Shown: piece by piece, positions 26,758 through 34,943 of the stretch
Layout of the letters: every line of letters starts with the position of its first letter
Position numbering within the stretch: the first letter of the stretch is position 1
NCBI RefSeq assembly: GCF_008801475.1
Contig: NZ_VZPP01000008.1
Coordinates: 248,001-312,000 of the forward strand
Length of the DNA: 64,000 nt
Reading direction: 5' to 3'
Source of the DNA: Pseudomonas moorei
GTDB taxonomy: Bacteria > Pseudomonadota > Gammaproteobacteria > Pseudomonadales > Pseudomonadaceae
The notes under the pieces: model-generated
Database searches by the model: none
The model's input: only the letters and a program-made list of their open reading frames with translations
What the model was told of the DNA's origin: nothing
Made by a program: the position numbers and the translations under genes

Positions 26758-28131
26758 TCAATAGCGCTCGAAGCCGCGCTGCAATTCCCAATCGGTCACC
26801 CGCCGGTCGTACTCTTTCTGTTCCCATTCGGCGGTGTGCACGTAGTGGTCGACCACTTCATCACCGAAGGCTTCGCGCAACATGCTCGAACCCTGGAGGG
26901 CGGCACTGGCCTCGCGCAAGGTCTTGGAGACTTCGGGCAGTTGCTCGTCGAGATAGGCATCACCCTCGAAGGGTGGGGCGAGGTCGAGTTTCTCGTCGAT
27001 CCCCGCCAGCCCGGCAGCGATCAACGCGGCGAAGGCCAGGTAGGGATTGAGGTCGGCGCCGCCAATGCGACATTCGATGCGGATGGATTTGCTGCCCTCG
27101 GCGCACAGGCGAAAGCCGGCGGTGCGGTTGTCGCGGCTCCACACCGCTCGGGTCGGGGCGAAGGTGCCGGCCTGAAAGCGCTTGTAGGAATTGATGTAGG
27201 GCGCGAGAAAACAGGTGATGTCGTTGGCGTATTTGAGCTGCCCGGCCACCCAGGAGCGCATCAGTTTCGACATGCCGAACTCGGCCTTGGCGTCGTAAAA
27301 AAGAGGTTTTTTGGCGTTCTTGTCCCACAGCGAATTGTGGATGTGGCTGCTGGAACCGGCGGCGTCATAGCGCCACTTGGCCATGAATGTAATCGCCTTG
27401 CCCTGCAGTTGCGCGATCTCCTTGCAGGCATGCTTGATGATGACGTGATGGTCGGCCATGGTCATGGCATCGGCATAACGGATGTTGATTTCTTCCTGGC
27501 CCGGTCCCCATTCGCCCTTGGAGTTTTCCACGGGAATGCCGGACGCCTGCAGGTGCTTGCGAATCGCCCTCAGCACCGGCTCTTCGCGGGTGGTCTGCAG
27601 GATGTTGTAGTCTTCGATGTAGTGACCCGCGGTTTTCGGCTTGTGGTAGTTGCGCTTGTGGATGGCTTCGTAACTTTCGTCGAACAGGTAGAACTCCAGC
27701 TCCGAGGCGAACATGCCGGTGTAGCCGCGCTCACGCAGACGCTCGACCTGTTTTTTCAGGATCGCCCGGGGGCTGTGCGGCAGGTCCCGTCGATGGTGAT
27801 GGTCAAGCACATCGCAGAGCACCAGCGCCGTGCATTCAAGCCAGGGCACTTTGCGCAGGGTGCGCATGTCTGGCTTGAGCACAAAGTCGCCGTAGCCTTT
27901 GCTCCAGCTGGCGGCGGCATAACCGGGCACCGGCTCCATGTCGATGTCGTCGGCCAGCAGGTAATTGCAGCAGTGGGTTTCTTCATGGCCGCTGTCGATG
28001 AAAAACTCGACCTGAAAGCGCTTGCCGACCAGTCGCCCCTGCATGTCGACCATGCACACCAGGACGGTATCGATTTCGCCAGAGGCGGCAGCACGCTTGA
28101 GTTCATCAAAGCTGAGGAGAGGCTCGGTCAT
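26758..28131 (-). CDS. Glutamine synthetase-family gamma-glutamyl ligase
   Basis: 457 residues from the ATG at 28131 (AGGA about 11 bp upstream); a longer frame to 28233 lacks a good site. The beta-grasp N domain and catalytic domain are clear: FASELEFYLFDESYEAIH holds the first Glu metal ligands, GQEEINIRYADAM the second, and GSSSHIHNSLWD and RIECRIGGADLNPYLA the ATP and glutamate sites. The tyrosine-adenylylation region of true GlnA is absent. The protein resembles PuuA/IpuC-like enzymes that glutamylate amines. As first gene of an operon with aldehyde and alcohol dehydrogenases it likely activates an amine or amino alcohol for oxidation. Confidence 0.85.
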   Translation of the reverse strand: MTEPLLSFDELKRAAASGEIDTVLVCMVDMQGRLVGKRFQVEFFIDSGHEETHCCNYLLADDIDMEPVPGYAAASWSKGYGDFVLKPDMRTLRKVPWLECTALVLCDVLDHHHRRDLPHSPRAILKKQVERLRERGYTGMFASELEFYLFDESYEAIHKRNYHKPKTAGHYIEDYNILQTTREEPVLRAIRKHLQASGIPVENSKGEWGPGQEEINIRYADAMTMADHHVIIKHACKEIAQLQGKAITFMAKWRYDAAGSSSHIHNSLWDKNAKKPLFYDAKAEFGMSKLMRSWVAGQLKYANDITCFLAPYINSYKRFQAGTFAPTRAVWSRDNRTAGFRLCAEGSKSIRIECRIGGADLNPYLAFAALIAAGLAGIDEKLDLAPPFEGDAYLDEQLPEVSKTLREASAALQGSSMLREAFGDEVVDHYVHTAEWEQKEYDRRVTDWELQRGFERY

Positions 28132-28365
28132 CACGGCAAGTCCTGCGCAAATGGTGTTGGGCCTGTCTGAGTTAGCTGTTGCAGACGCTCTCCAGAAAAA
28201 CCCAAAACCTGCAGATGCGAGCATCGTGAGCAATAAGCTGCACTAAGCTTAGCCTACTGTCGCTTTTCGCAAGTTTCGCTGATCAAAGCCTTATAAATTG
28301 GCTTGAACACTGCCGGGAATGGACCCTTCGGTGCAGGCCGGCGCGGGTTCGCGAGGAGAAAAGAA

Positions 28366-28692
28366 ATGGCAAAGAAGAACGAGCACAACACCTACCGTCA
28401 CCTCAAACAGCAATACCCGCAGTACCTGGACGCCGTGGAGGCGTTGGGTGCGGCCGTGCGTGAGGCGGGGCCGCTGGAGGAGAAAGCGGTCCAGTTGATC
28501 CAGCTTGGCGCCGCGGCGGCCATCCATTCCGAAGGCGCCGTCCACAGTCATGCCCGGCGGGCCGCGCAAGCGGGAGCAACGCCGGAGGAAATCCGCCACG
28601 CGCTGATCGCATTGACCAGCACGATCGGTTTCCCTACTGTCGTGGCCGCCATCAGTTGGGCGCAAGATGTGATGGACGAGGTGGCACCCTAG
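28366..28692 (+). CDS. Carboxymuconolactone decarboxylase (CMD/AhpD-like) family protein
   Basis: 108 residues from the ATG at 28366 with GAGGAG at 8-10 bp. The all-helical CMD pattern is present: EEKAVQLIQLGAAAAIHSEGAVHSHARRAAQAGATPEEIRHAL. AhpD-type members use a CxxC pair; here that site reads EGAVHSH, so it lacks the redox cysteines and is not a disulfide reductase. It is divergent from the ligase operon and precedes a GlxA-type regulator. The reaction is unknown; such single-domain proteins often accompany aldehyde or alcohol metabolism. Confidence 0.82.
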   Translation: MAKKNEHNTYRHLKQQYPQYLDAVEALGAAVREAGPLEEKAVQLIQLGAAAAIHSEGAVHSHARRAAQAGATPEEIRHALIALTSTIGFPTVVAAISWAQDVMDEVAP

Positions 28693-28775
28693 TCCCAACT
28701 GCCTGGCATCGCGTTTCACCAACAGATTACGGAGTGGGTCGGGCATTGATCGAACGACGGCAATTCAGCGGAGGC

Positions 28776-29756
28776 ATGAAGGGCAAGAACCTTCGCTATC
28801 TCAATGAGCACACAGGCGACCTGCGAACGGTTCGAACAGGATTCCTGTTGCTTGAACATTTCTCGTTGCCTGCGTTTACCCAGGCGCTGGATACCTTTGT
28901 CACGGCGAATCTGCTGCGCCCGGGGGCTTTTGCTTCGCGAACCTTTGGCCTGAACGACGGCGAAGTGGTCAGCGATCTGGGGTTGGTGATCCGGCCCGAT
29001 GCCCGGCTCGACTGTGCAGAGATCAAAGCGCTGGACCTGCTGGTCATTTGCGGTGGCTATCGGACGGAACTGAAGGCCAGTGACGGGTTTGTCACCCTGC
29101 TCAGAACCGCATCGGAGCAGGGCGTCAGTCTGGCTGGCTTGTGGAACGGTGCATGGTTCCTGGGCAAGGCCGGTTTGCTCGAGGGTTACCGCTGCGCCAT
29201 TCACCCCGAGCATCGCCCGGCGCTCGCGGAGTTCTGCAAGGCCACGCAGGTCAGCAGTGAGCCCTATATCATCGATCGGGACCGGCTCACGGCGTCCAGT
29301 CCTTCCGGGGCGTTCCACATGGCGCTGGACTGGATCAAAGGCCTGCACGACAAGGCGCTCGTCGAGGGCATCGAGGATATCCTGGCGTTCGAGGAGTCTC
29401 GTTACCGACGCATCAAACCCACCGAGAACATCTGTGTCAGCGCGCCATTGCGCGAGGTGGTCAAGTTGATGGATGCCAACCTCGAAGAGCCGCTGGAGCT
29501 GGAACAACTGGCGGTCTACGCGGGGCGTTCGCGACGACAACTGGAGCGTTTGTTCCGCGAACAACTGGGCACGACGCCGCAACGCTATTACATGGAGCTG
29601 CGTATCACGGAGGCGCGCCGGCTGCTGCAGCACACCGAGCTGTCCCAGGTCGATGTGCTGGTGGCCTGCGGATTCGTTTCACCCAGCCATTTCAGCAAGT
29701 GCTACAGCGCCTACTTCGGTTACCGGCCGTCGAAGGAAAAGCGCCTCGTCAAATAA
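28776..29756 (+). CDS. GlxA-type AraC-family regulator with DJ-1/PfpI-like domain
   Basis: 326 residues from the ATG at 28776, which has a strong GGAGG 6 bp upstream. The N-terminal half is a class I glutamine amidotransferase-like (DJ-1/PfpI) sensor: TGFLLLEHFSLPAFTQALD, LDLLVICGGYR and SLAGLWNGAWFLGKAGLL; the usual nucleophile position after the GLWNG elbow is not cysteine, so it is a sensor, not an enzyme. The C-terminal AraC domain (about 225-322) has two helix-turn-helix motifs. Relatives such as GbdR, CdhR and ArgR control quaternary amine or arginine catabolism. It likely controls neighbouring amine-related genes. Confidence 0.88.
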   Translation: MKGKNLRYLNEHTGDLRTVRTGFLLLEHFSLPAFTQALDTFVTANLLRPGAFASRTFGLNDGEVVSDLGLVIRPDARLDCAEIKALDLLVICGGYRTELKASDGFVTLLRTASEQGVSLAGLWNGAWFLGKAGLLEGYRCAIHPEHRPALAEFCKATQVSSEPYIIDRDRLTASSPSGAFHMALDWIKGLHDKALVEGIEDILAFEESRYRRIKPTENICVSAPLREVVKLMDANLEEPLELEQLAVYAGRSRRQLERLFREQLGTTPQRYYMELRITEARRLLQHTELSQVDVLVACGFVSPSHFSKCYSAYFGYRPSKEKRLVK

Positions 29757-29880
29757 AACCCGCTCCTGAATCAGCGCGAACGAGCCTGTCGAATCGGCGC
29801 CTCGATACCCGCGATTTTGCGCAACAGCGCTGTGCCGATTTCGTCATCCTCCGCGGCCAAAGCCATCAAGCCAGCCAGCC

Positions 29881-29911
29881 TTGAACAGACCATCCTGAGC
29901 GGTCTGTTCAA
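29881..29911 (+). promoter_or_regulatory. Perfect 11-bp hairpin overlapping the ribosome binding site of the next gene
   Basis: TTGAACAGACC (29881-29891) and GGTCTGTTCAA (29901-29911) pair perfectly across a 9-base loop. The right arm runs into AAGGAG (29910-29915), the ribosome binding site of the dehydrogenase gene that starts at 29922. It can be a DNA operator or an RNA structure limiting translation. Confidence 0.75.
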
Positions 29912-29921
29912 GGAGATGACC

Positions 29922-30929
29922 ATGATTCAACTGAGCCTGATCGAAGCCCGAGAGCTGGCCGAATCGATCCTGTTGCACAACGGTTTTAATCTGGCCCATG
30001 CGCAAGCGGTGGCGGCGACGGTGATCGCCGGCGAGCGAGATGGCTGCGCCTCCCATGGCTTGTACCGGGTTCTGGGGTGTGTGAATTCCCTGCGGGCCGG
30101 CAAGGTGTCGGCCACGGCCGAGCCGCAGGTGATCGACCAGGCGCCGTCGATCGTGCGGGTGGATGCCGGGGGTGGCTTCTCGCAATTGGCGTTCCAGGCG
30201 GGGTTGCCGTTGCTGGCGCAGAAAACCCGAGCCAATGGCATTGCCGCTCTGGCGATCAACCACTGCGTGCATTTTTCCGCGCTATGGGTGGAGATCGAGC
30301 AACTGACTGCAGAGGGGCTGGTCGCGCTGGCGTGCAACCCGAGCCATGCCTGGGTAGCGCCGGCCGGGGGGCGCGTGCCGGTGTTCGGCACCAATCCCAT
30401 TGCCTTTGGCTGGCCGCGTGGGGAACAGGATCCCTTTGTGTTCGACTTTGCCACCAGCGCCATCGCCCGCGGCGACATCGAACTGCACCGCCGCGCCGGC
30501 AAGGCGATCCCCGAAGGCTGGGGCGTGGACGCGCAGGGCCAGCCGACAACCGACGCCAACGTGGTGCTCGACAGCGGCGCGATGCTGACGTTTGGCGGGC
30601 ACAAGGGCTCGGCGCTGGCGGCCATGGTCGAGTTGATCGCCGGGCCGTTGATCGGTGACCTGACCAGCGCCGAATCGCTGGCTTACGACGCTGGCAGCAA
30701 GTCTTCGCCGTACCATGGCGAACTCATCATCGCACTGGATCCCCGACGCTTTCTGGGCGACTCGACGCAGGAGCATCTGGCCAGGGCCGAAGCGTTGTTT
30801 CAGGGCATTGAAGGGCAGGGCGCGCGTTTGCCGTCGCAGCGCCGTTATGCGGCGCGAGCGCGCAGTGTGGTGGAGGGGGTGCAGATTCCCGAGGCCCTGT
30901 ACAACGACCTGAAGGCACTCCTGACCTGA
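29922..30929 (+). CDS. LDH2/malate-type NAD(P)H-dependent oxidoreductase (possibly cyclic imino acid reductase)
   Basis: 335 residues from the ATG at 29922 (AAGGAG 6 bp upstream); the ATG at 29916 directly abuts the Shine-Dalgarno. The family pattern is clear: GERDGCASHGLYR near residue 45, the catalytic His in AINHCVHFSALW near 125, FGTNPIAFGWPR near 165 and TFGGHKGSALAAMVEL near 220. The set includes malate, ureidoglycolate and Delta1-piperideine-2-carboxylate reductases; the GCASHG and HCVHFSALW stretches resemble the last group (DpkA-like), but I cannot fix the substrate. A large hairpin covers its translation start region. Confidence 0.85.
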   Translation: MIQLSLIEARELAESILLHNGFNLAHAQAVAATVIAGERDGCASHGLYRVLGCVNSLRAGKVSATAEPQVIDQAPSIVRVDAGGGFSQLAFQAGLPLLAQKTRANGIAALAINHCVHFSALWVEIEQLTAEGLVALACNPSHAWVAPAGGRVPVFGTNPIAFGWPRGEQDPFVFDFATSAIARGDIELHRRAGKAIPEGWGVDAQGQPTTDANVVLDSGAMLTFGGHKGSALAAMVELIAGPLIGDLTSAESLAYDAGSKSSPYHGELIIALDPRRFLGDSTQEHLARAEALFQGIEGQGARLPSQRRYAARARSVVEGVQIPEALYNDLKALLT

Positions 30930-31375
30930 TTGCAACGGCACGCCACTTGTCCCACCAGGCGCGAGCTTGTTCCGGGCGGCGCTCCGACGATAGGGGGCCA
31001 TTGATTCAGTCTCTTTGTCGACTGACACGCCGCTATCGCGAGCAAGCTCGCTCCCTCAGGTTGATTGAGTTCCGTCAGTGGAGGACGCGCTACAACACGG
31101 CCTGCACTCTCGACCCTGACCGCCCACCTTGAAACCACCCAAAACCCTGGGAGCCAGTGTGTGGGCCCGGCACTAATATGATTTGCCATGGTCAATAAAG
31201 CCCGCACCGATCCTCATCGGTCGCATGGCTCGACGCCGACCGCGTTCGCCTCGGTATTTTGATCAAGGACAGTGAAAACATGCTCGCCGCCATATAATCC
31301 GCACCGCCTTCACCGGGTTCCGTGAATCGGGACTCGCGTTCGTTTGCCCCTCCATCCACATCGAAGATTTAACGC
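30930..31375. other. Intergenic region with a partial REP element
   Basis: 446 bp with no gene I can support. A single fluorescens-type REP core (CGCGAGCAAGCTCGCTCC) lies at 31037-31054 and a diverged GGCGCGAGCTTG at about 30958-30969. The right half presumably holds the promoter of the endonuclease gene. Confidence 0.5.
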
Positions 31376-32248
31376 ATGTACCTACGCAAAATTGCAGTTG
31401 GGCTGTCGGCCCTTGTTTTGCTCTCGTCCGGGGCACAAGCCCGCGGTCTGATGGATTTCATCAAGCTGCCCACCCAGCATCAGGAATCGACATCGCGCTC
31501 GGGGTCGATCAGCCAGGCCGCGGCCCTGGACCTTTATTCCAACAAGCAGAAGCAGGCATCGTTTGACGGCTGCGCCGATCTGTTCCCGGCGGCGAAACCG
31601 CTCAGCATGGCCACTGTGTCGGCAACGATGAAACCCCTGGCCCTGTGCTCCGACAACTTTGCGGTGCTGTACTCGCAAACCAGCAAGACGCCGCTGATCG
31701 TGGTCGAGCGCCTTAACGCCGCGCAGCTGCAGGACGCCAAAGGGGAGGAGCGCACCAATCAGTTCTATCCGGACCCACGCATTCCCAAGAGCGGGCGGGC
31801 CGAGTTGAGCGACTACCGTAGCCAGCATCCGGCGGTGGACCGTGGCCATCAATCCCCGGCCGCCGATGCACCGAACCCCAATGCAATGGCGCAGTCCTTT
31901 GCGCTGTCGAACATGGTGCCGCAAGACCCCACCAACAACCGCAAGATCTGGAGCAAGGTCGAGTCTGATGTCAGGAAGTTCGCCCAGCGAGCCAATGGTG
32001 ATGTCTATGTCTTTACCGGCCCGCTCTTTGATTCAGGCCACGCCACCGTAGGCGACAACAAGGTGTGGGTACCGACCCGCCTGTTCAAGCTGGTCTACGA
32101 CGCATCGTCCAAACGTGCCTGGGCCTACGTGCTGCCCAATGCCGAAACCCGTATCGAGCGGCCGATGGACTATGACGCGTTCGTCAAGAGCACCGGGCTC
32201 AACTTGCTGGGCAATCTGCCGGTCTCGGGTTCGGTAGGGCGTACCTGA
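31376..32248 (+). CDS. Secreted/periplasmic DNA/RNA non-specific endonuclease (NUC1 family)
   Basis: 290 residues. The signal peptide ends at AQA near residue 22. The beta-beta-alpha-Me nuclease core holds the active motif DRGHQSPAAD (about residues 155-164, general-base His) and, after SNMVPQDPTNNRKIW, the metal-binding Asn. The last 94 residues (FTGPLF, VWVPTRLFKLVYD and the tail VSGSVGRT) complete the fold. It cleaves single- and double-stranded nucleic acids outside the cytoplasm. The last 287 bp of the gene recur at 40766-41052; the left copy keeps the whole gene and should be functional. No immunity gene is visible, in keeping with export. Confidence 0.92.
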   Translation: MYLRKIAVGLSALVLLSSGAQARGLMDFIKLPTQHQESTSRSGSISQAAALDLYSNKQKQASFDGCADLFPAAKPLSMATVSATMKPLALCSDNFAVLYSQTSKTPLIVVERLNAAQLQDAKGEERTNQFYPDPRIPKSGRAELSDYRSQHPAVDRGHQSPAADAPNPNAMAQSFALSNMVPQDPTNNRKIWSKVESDVRKFAQRANGDVYVFTGPLFDSGHATVGDNKVWVPTRLFKLVYDASSKRAWAYVLPNAETRIERPMDYDAFVKSTGLNLLGNLPVSGSVGRT

Positions 32249-32253
32249 CGGCT
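31962..32253 (+). repeat. 292-bp direct repeat, left copy (inside the endonuclease gene)
   Basis: Matches 40766-41057 in the same orientation with the same length. By eye there are nine substitutions, all at third codon positions and all synonymous, so both copies encode the same 94 residues. The two copies bracket about 8.5 kb of unrelated DNA. Confidence 0.9.
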
Positions 32254-32489
32254 GATTTGTTACCTGGTTGCGCCTCATTAATGAGATGACGAGCAGGCTG
32301 ACCTGCGACGAGTACCGCGAAGAACCTTTTCTGGTTGTGGCTTCACAATCCTTGGTGTTAGCGGCAATACCGGAAAAGGCGGGTGCTCACGCGGGTCAGT
32401 GTGCCTTCATCAAAACAGCACAGTCAGCACATCAATTTGCTTGTGGGGCGTCAGAAAAATGTCCAGAAATGTTCTCCCCGTTTTTCACC

Positions 32490-33557
32490 TCAGGCCGGCG
32501 ATTGTAGTCGAGCTTGCAGCAGGCCCTTAACTGTTCGCATTACGACGGCGTTGGCTTCTTCCATGTATCCGACCTGCTTGAGCGCCTCTTCCAGTTCCCC
32601 ACGATCATGTGCTTCCAGTGCGGCCTGACCGCTGCTATGCACCTGTCGATGAGAAACCTCCATGCGCCGGAAGCCGACGTCGCGTTGCTGTCCCTGATTC
32701 TGTTCGCCGTAGTACCACTGACCGAACAGGCATTGGGTTTCATCCGGCAACGTCAGTGGCGCGTGGGGTTTTGGATTGAGCAAGCGGTCGTAAACCGTGA
32801 CTTTTAGCGTCAGCTCTTGCAGGTTAGCCAGTTCTATGTCGGACAATAAGTGCGACTGATCAATCTCTCGCTGCATCTGTTGCGCTTGTCCATACATACC
32901 GGTCATGGTTTCAGCGGTCTTCTCAATGACTGCACTGAAATCATTAGAAACTTTGCTCTGCTGCGAAATGGCCTGTTTCGCCCGGCCAATTTCCTCCTGA
33001 ATCGCCGAGGTTTCCTTGACGATTTCACGGGTGGCTTCAGCCGTTTTTTCCGCCAGCAAGCGCACCTCACCGGCCACCACCGCGAAGCCACGGCCGGTAT
33101 CCCCCGCGCGGGCTGCCTCAATGGCGGCATTGAGTGCCAGCAGGTTTGTCTTGCGCGCAATGTCACTTATGAGGTCAACGATTCGATCGATCTCGCTGGC
33201 ACGACCGACCAGATGAGTTATTACCCCTTCGAGCGCTTGGAGGCCGGCGGCCATGACCCGAGACTGGTCCTGCAAATGATCGACTTGCTCGCGGTTATCG
33301 ATGGCCGCGCTGGCTACCGCTTCGGCACGCTTGTAATTGAGTTTGAGGCGCTGGTTGAGCATCGAGAACGACTCGCTGACCGGCTCCAGCGAGTTGCCAC
33401 AAGTTAACAAGTGCTGTGCCAGGCCACGAAAAAAATCACGGTCGCGCAGTTCATTCGCACGGATCGCAAGTAGTCCTTCATCGACCATCGCTGGCACCGG
33501 CTCAGTTATGGGCGCGACGCTGTCTGCAAGCGCTTTTTTGCGCCAAATGAAATTCAT
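32490..33557 (-). CDS. Soluble methyl-accepting chemotaxis protein with C-terminal CZB domain
   Basis: 355 residues, no membrane segment and no separate sensor domain at the N terminus. The signalling hairpin tip is NLLALNAAIEAARAGDTGRG (about residues 137-156), flanked by coiled coils. A chemoreceptor zinc-binding (CZB) domain follows from about 245. The family motif Hxx[WFYL]-x(21-28)-Cx[L/F]Gx[W]-x(18-27)-HxxxH is matched in spacing and in CLFGQW and HRQVH, but the first zinc ligand His is replaced by Glu (ELTL). Zinc/hypochlorite sensing may thus be altered. Cytoplasmic; lies just inside the left border of the putative island. Confidence 0.9.
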   Translation of the reverse strand: MNFIWRKKALADSVAPITEPVPAMVDEGLLAIRANELRDRDFFRGLAQHLLTCGNSLEPVSESFSMLNQRLKLNYKRAEAVASAAIDNREQVDHLQDQSRVMAAGLQALEGVITHLVGRASEIDRIVDLISDIARKTNLLALNAAIEAARAGDTGRGFAVVAGEVRLLAEKTAEATREIVKETSAIQEEIGRAKQAISQQSKVSNDFSAVIEKTAETMTGMYGQAQQMQREIDQSHLLSDIELANLQELTLKVTVYDRLLNPKPHAPLTLPDETQCLFGQWYYGEQNQGQQRDVGFRRMEVSHRQVHSSGQAALEAHDRGELEEALKQVGYMEEANAVVMRTVKGLLQARLQSPA

Positions 33558-33777
33558 TCCAAATCCCCCAACGACCGCGCGTCAAAAAGCAGAACCATAC
33601 AAATGAACCCGATTGGATCAAAAGACCAATAGTGCGAAATGCTGGGAGACCACACGGTAGTGGCCTTTTTCCACATTGCCGTTGCCCTATACTTTTTCCG
33701 TTTCACCAGAAGCCATAAGTAAAAAGGCTGACTTCGCTTGCCTCAAACCGTGTCGATTTCTTGATAAGGAAGATTTT

Positions 33778-34023
33778 ATGAGCAATATCGAACTTGTACC
33801 TGGTGGTAGCTTGATTGTTCCTACCGCGGAAGCGGGTCGTCAGTTAGCCGTGAAAATGGCTCGATTGACGATTAAGACCACCCAGCCTGATGACGCCGTT
33901 CGCTCGAGACTGCGGCCGGTCTATGCCGAAGATCCGGCAATGCTGCTGCAGGTGGCACAGATCGTCGCCACCGAATTTGCAGTGATCGCCGCTGCAAACA
34001 ACTATTGGCGCGAAGTGCATTGA
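33778..34023 (+). CDS. Small hypothetical protein
   Basis: 81 residues with AAGGAAG 6 bp before the ATG. The sequence is MSNIELVPGGSLIVPT followed by a mostly helical remainder (AEAGRQLAVKMARLTI and MLLQVAQIVATEFAVIAAANNYW). No signal peptide, and I recognise no family. It is followed by a good terminator at 34145-34186, so it is a stand-alone transcription unit divergent from the chemoreceptor gene. Confidence 0.65.
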   Translation: MSNIELVPGGSLIVPTAEAGRQLAVKMARLTIKTTQPDDAVRSRLRPVYAEDPAMLLQVAQIVATEFAVIAAANNYWREVH

Positions 34024-34144
34024 TCTTTCCTCGAATGCGATTTTTGAAGTGTGTGAGGCTCCTTTGAGCCTTACGAAAAATATCTAACCAAGTCAGGGCA
34101 AGCCTTCCATTTGGGATGTTGTAGAGCCATCCATCAGTAGCAGT

Positions 34145-34186
34145 GGGCGACTGACCAACTAGTAGGGAGGTCAGTCGCCCATTTTT
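34145..34186 (+). terminator. Rho-independent terminator
   Basis: A 12-bp perfect stem GGGCGACTGACC / GGTCAGTCGCCC with a 12-base loop, followed by ATTTTT. It ends the transcript of the 81-residue protein and lies immediately before the 3' end of the convergent SDR gene. Confidence 0.88.
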
Positions 34187-34187
34187 A

Positions 34188-34910
34188 TCAAAGCGGTGCG
34201 CGGCCAATTGACGCCCCGCCGTCGACGAACAAGGTTTGCCCGGTGATAAAGCTGGCCTCTTCCGATAACAGAAAGGCAATACTCGCGGCCAGTTCATCCG
34301 GTTTCCCCAGTCGGTTCATGGGTACCATCGCCAGAAAACGCTTTTCTGCCTCGCTACCGGCAGCGGTGTTCTCGCGAAACATTTCGGTCTCCACAGGACC
34401 GGGGGCAATCGCGTTGACCGTAATGCCGGTACGTGCAAGCTCCAGGGCCCACGTGCGGGTGAAGCTTATCATCGCGCTTTTCGCCGCCGCGTAGGTGCTG
34501 CGTTCGGCGACCCCGAGCACAACGAGACTAGACAGATTGACCACTCGCCCCCAACCGCGGGCACGCATACCTGGGAGCGCCGCCTGTACGGTCTGAACCG
34601 CAGGCCGCAAGTTCAGGGCCAATGCATCTTCGAGATCGTCCAGATCAATCTCGCCCAACTTTCCAAGACGAATGAAGCCAACATTATTGACCACGCCGTC
34701 GAATGCAAAGCGTTGAGTCAGTTCCGTCAAGACTTGATCGGTGGCATGGCGATCGCTGAGGTCGACCGAAATCAGAGTGCCTGGAAAGCTCGGATCATCG
34801 GCTCGACGGGCTAGACCGACCACGTGATGGCCCGCAGCGGCCAAGCGCTCGGAGAGAGCACGTCCTATGCCTTTGCTGGCGCCGGTGATGAGAAAAGTAC
34901 GTTGTTGCAT
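34188..34910 (-). CDS. SDR-family oxidoreductase (FabG-like)
   Basis: 240 residues, classical SDR: TGASKGIGRALSERL near residue 8, NNVGFIR near 78 in place of NNAG, catalytic Ser/Tyr/Lys in NLSSLVVLG...STYAAAKSAM near 130-150, and ITGQTLFVDGGASIG at the carboxyl end. A very strong AAGGAGG precedes the ATG. It lies 33 bp after the MFS gene on the same strand, so both form one operon divergent from a TetR regulator. The substrate is unknown. Confidence 0.9.
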   Translation of the reverse strand: MQQRTFLITGASKGIGRALSERLAAAGHHVVGLARRADDPSFPGTLISVDLSDRHATDQVLTELTQRFAFDGVVNNVGFIRLGKLGEIDLDDLEDALALNLRPAVQTVQAALPGMRARGWGRVVNLSSLVVLGVAERSTYAAAKSAMISFTRTWALELARTGITVNAIAPGPVETEMFRENTAAGSEAEKRFLAMVPMNRLGKPDELAASIAFLLSEEASFITGQTLFVDGGASIGRAPL

Positions 34911-34943
34911 GGTAAGCCTCCTTAAGGGGCATAGTGGGAAAAG

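Noticed and set aside
26758..28233. Start of the glutamine synthetase-like gene at 28233
   Set aside because: The extra 34 residues are atypical for the family and lack a ribosome binding site; the ATG at 28131 is better.
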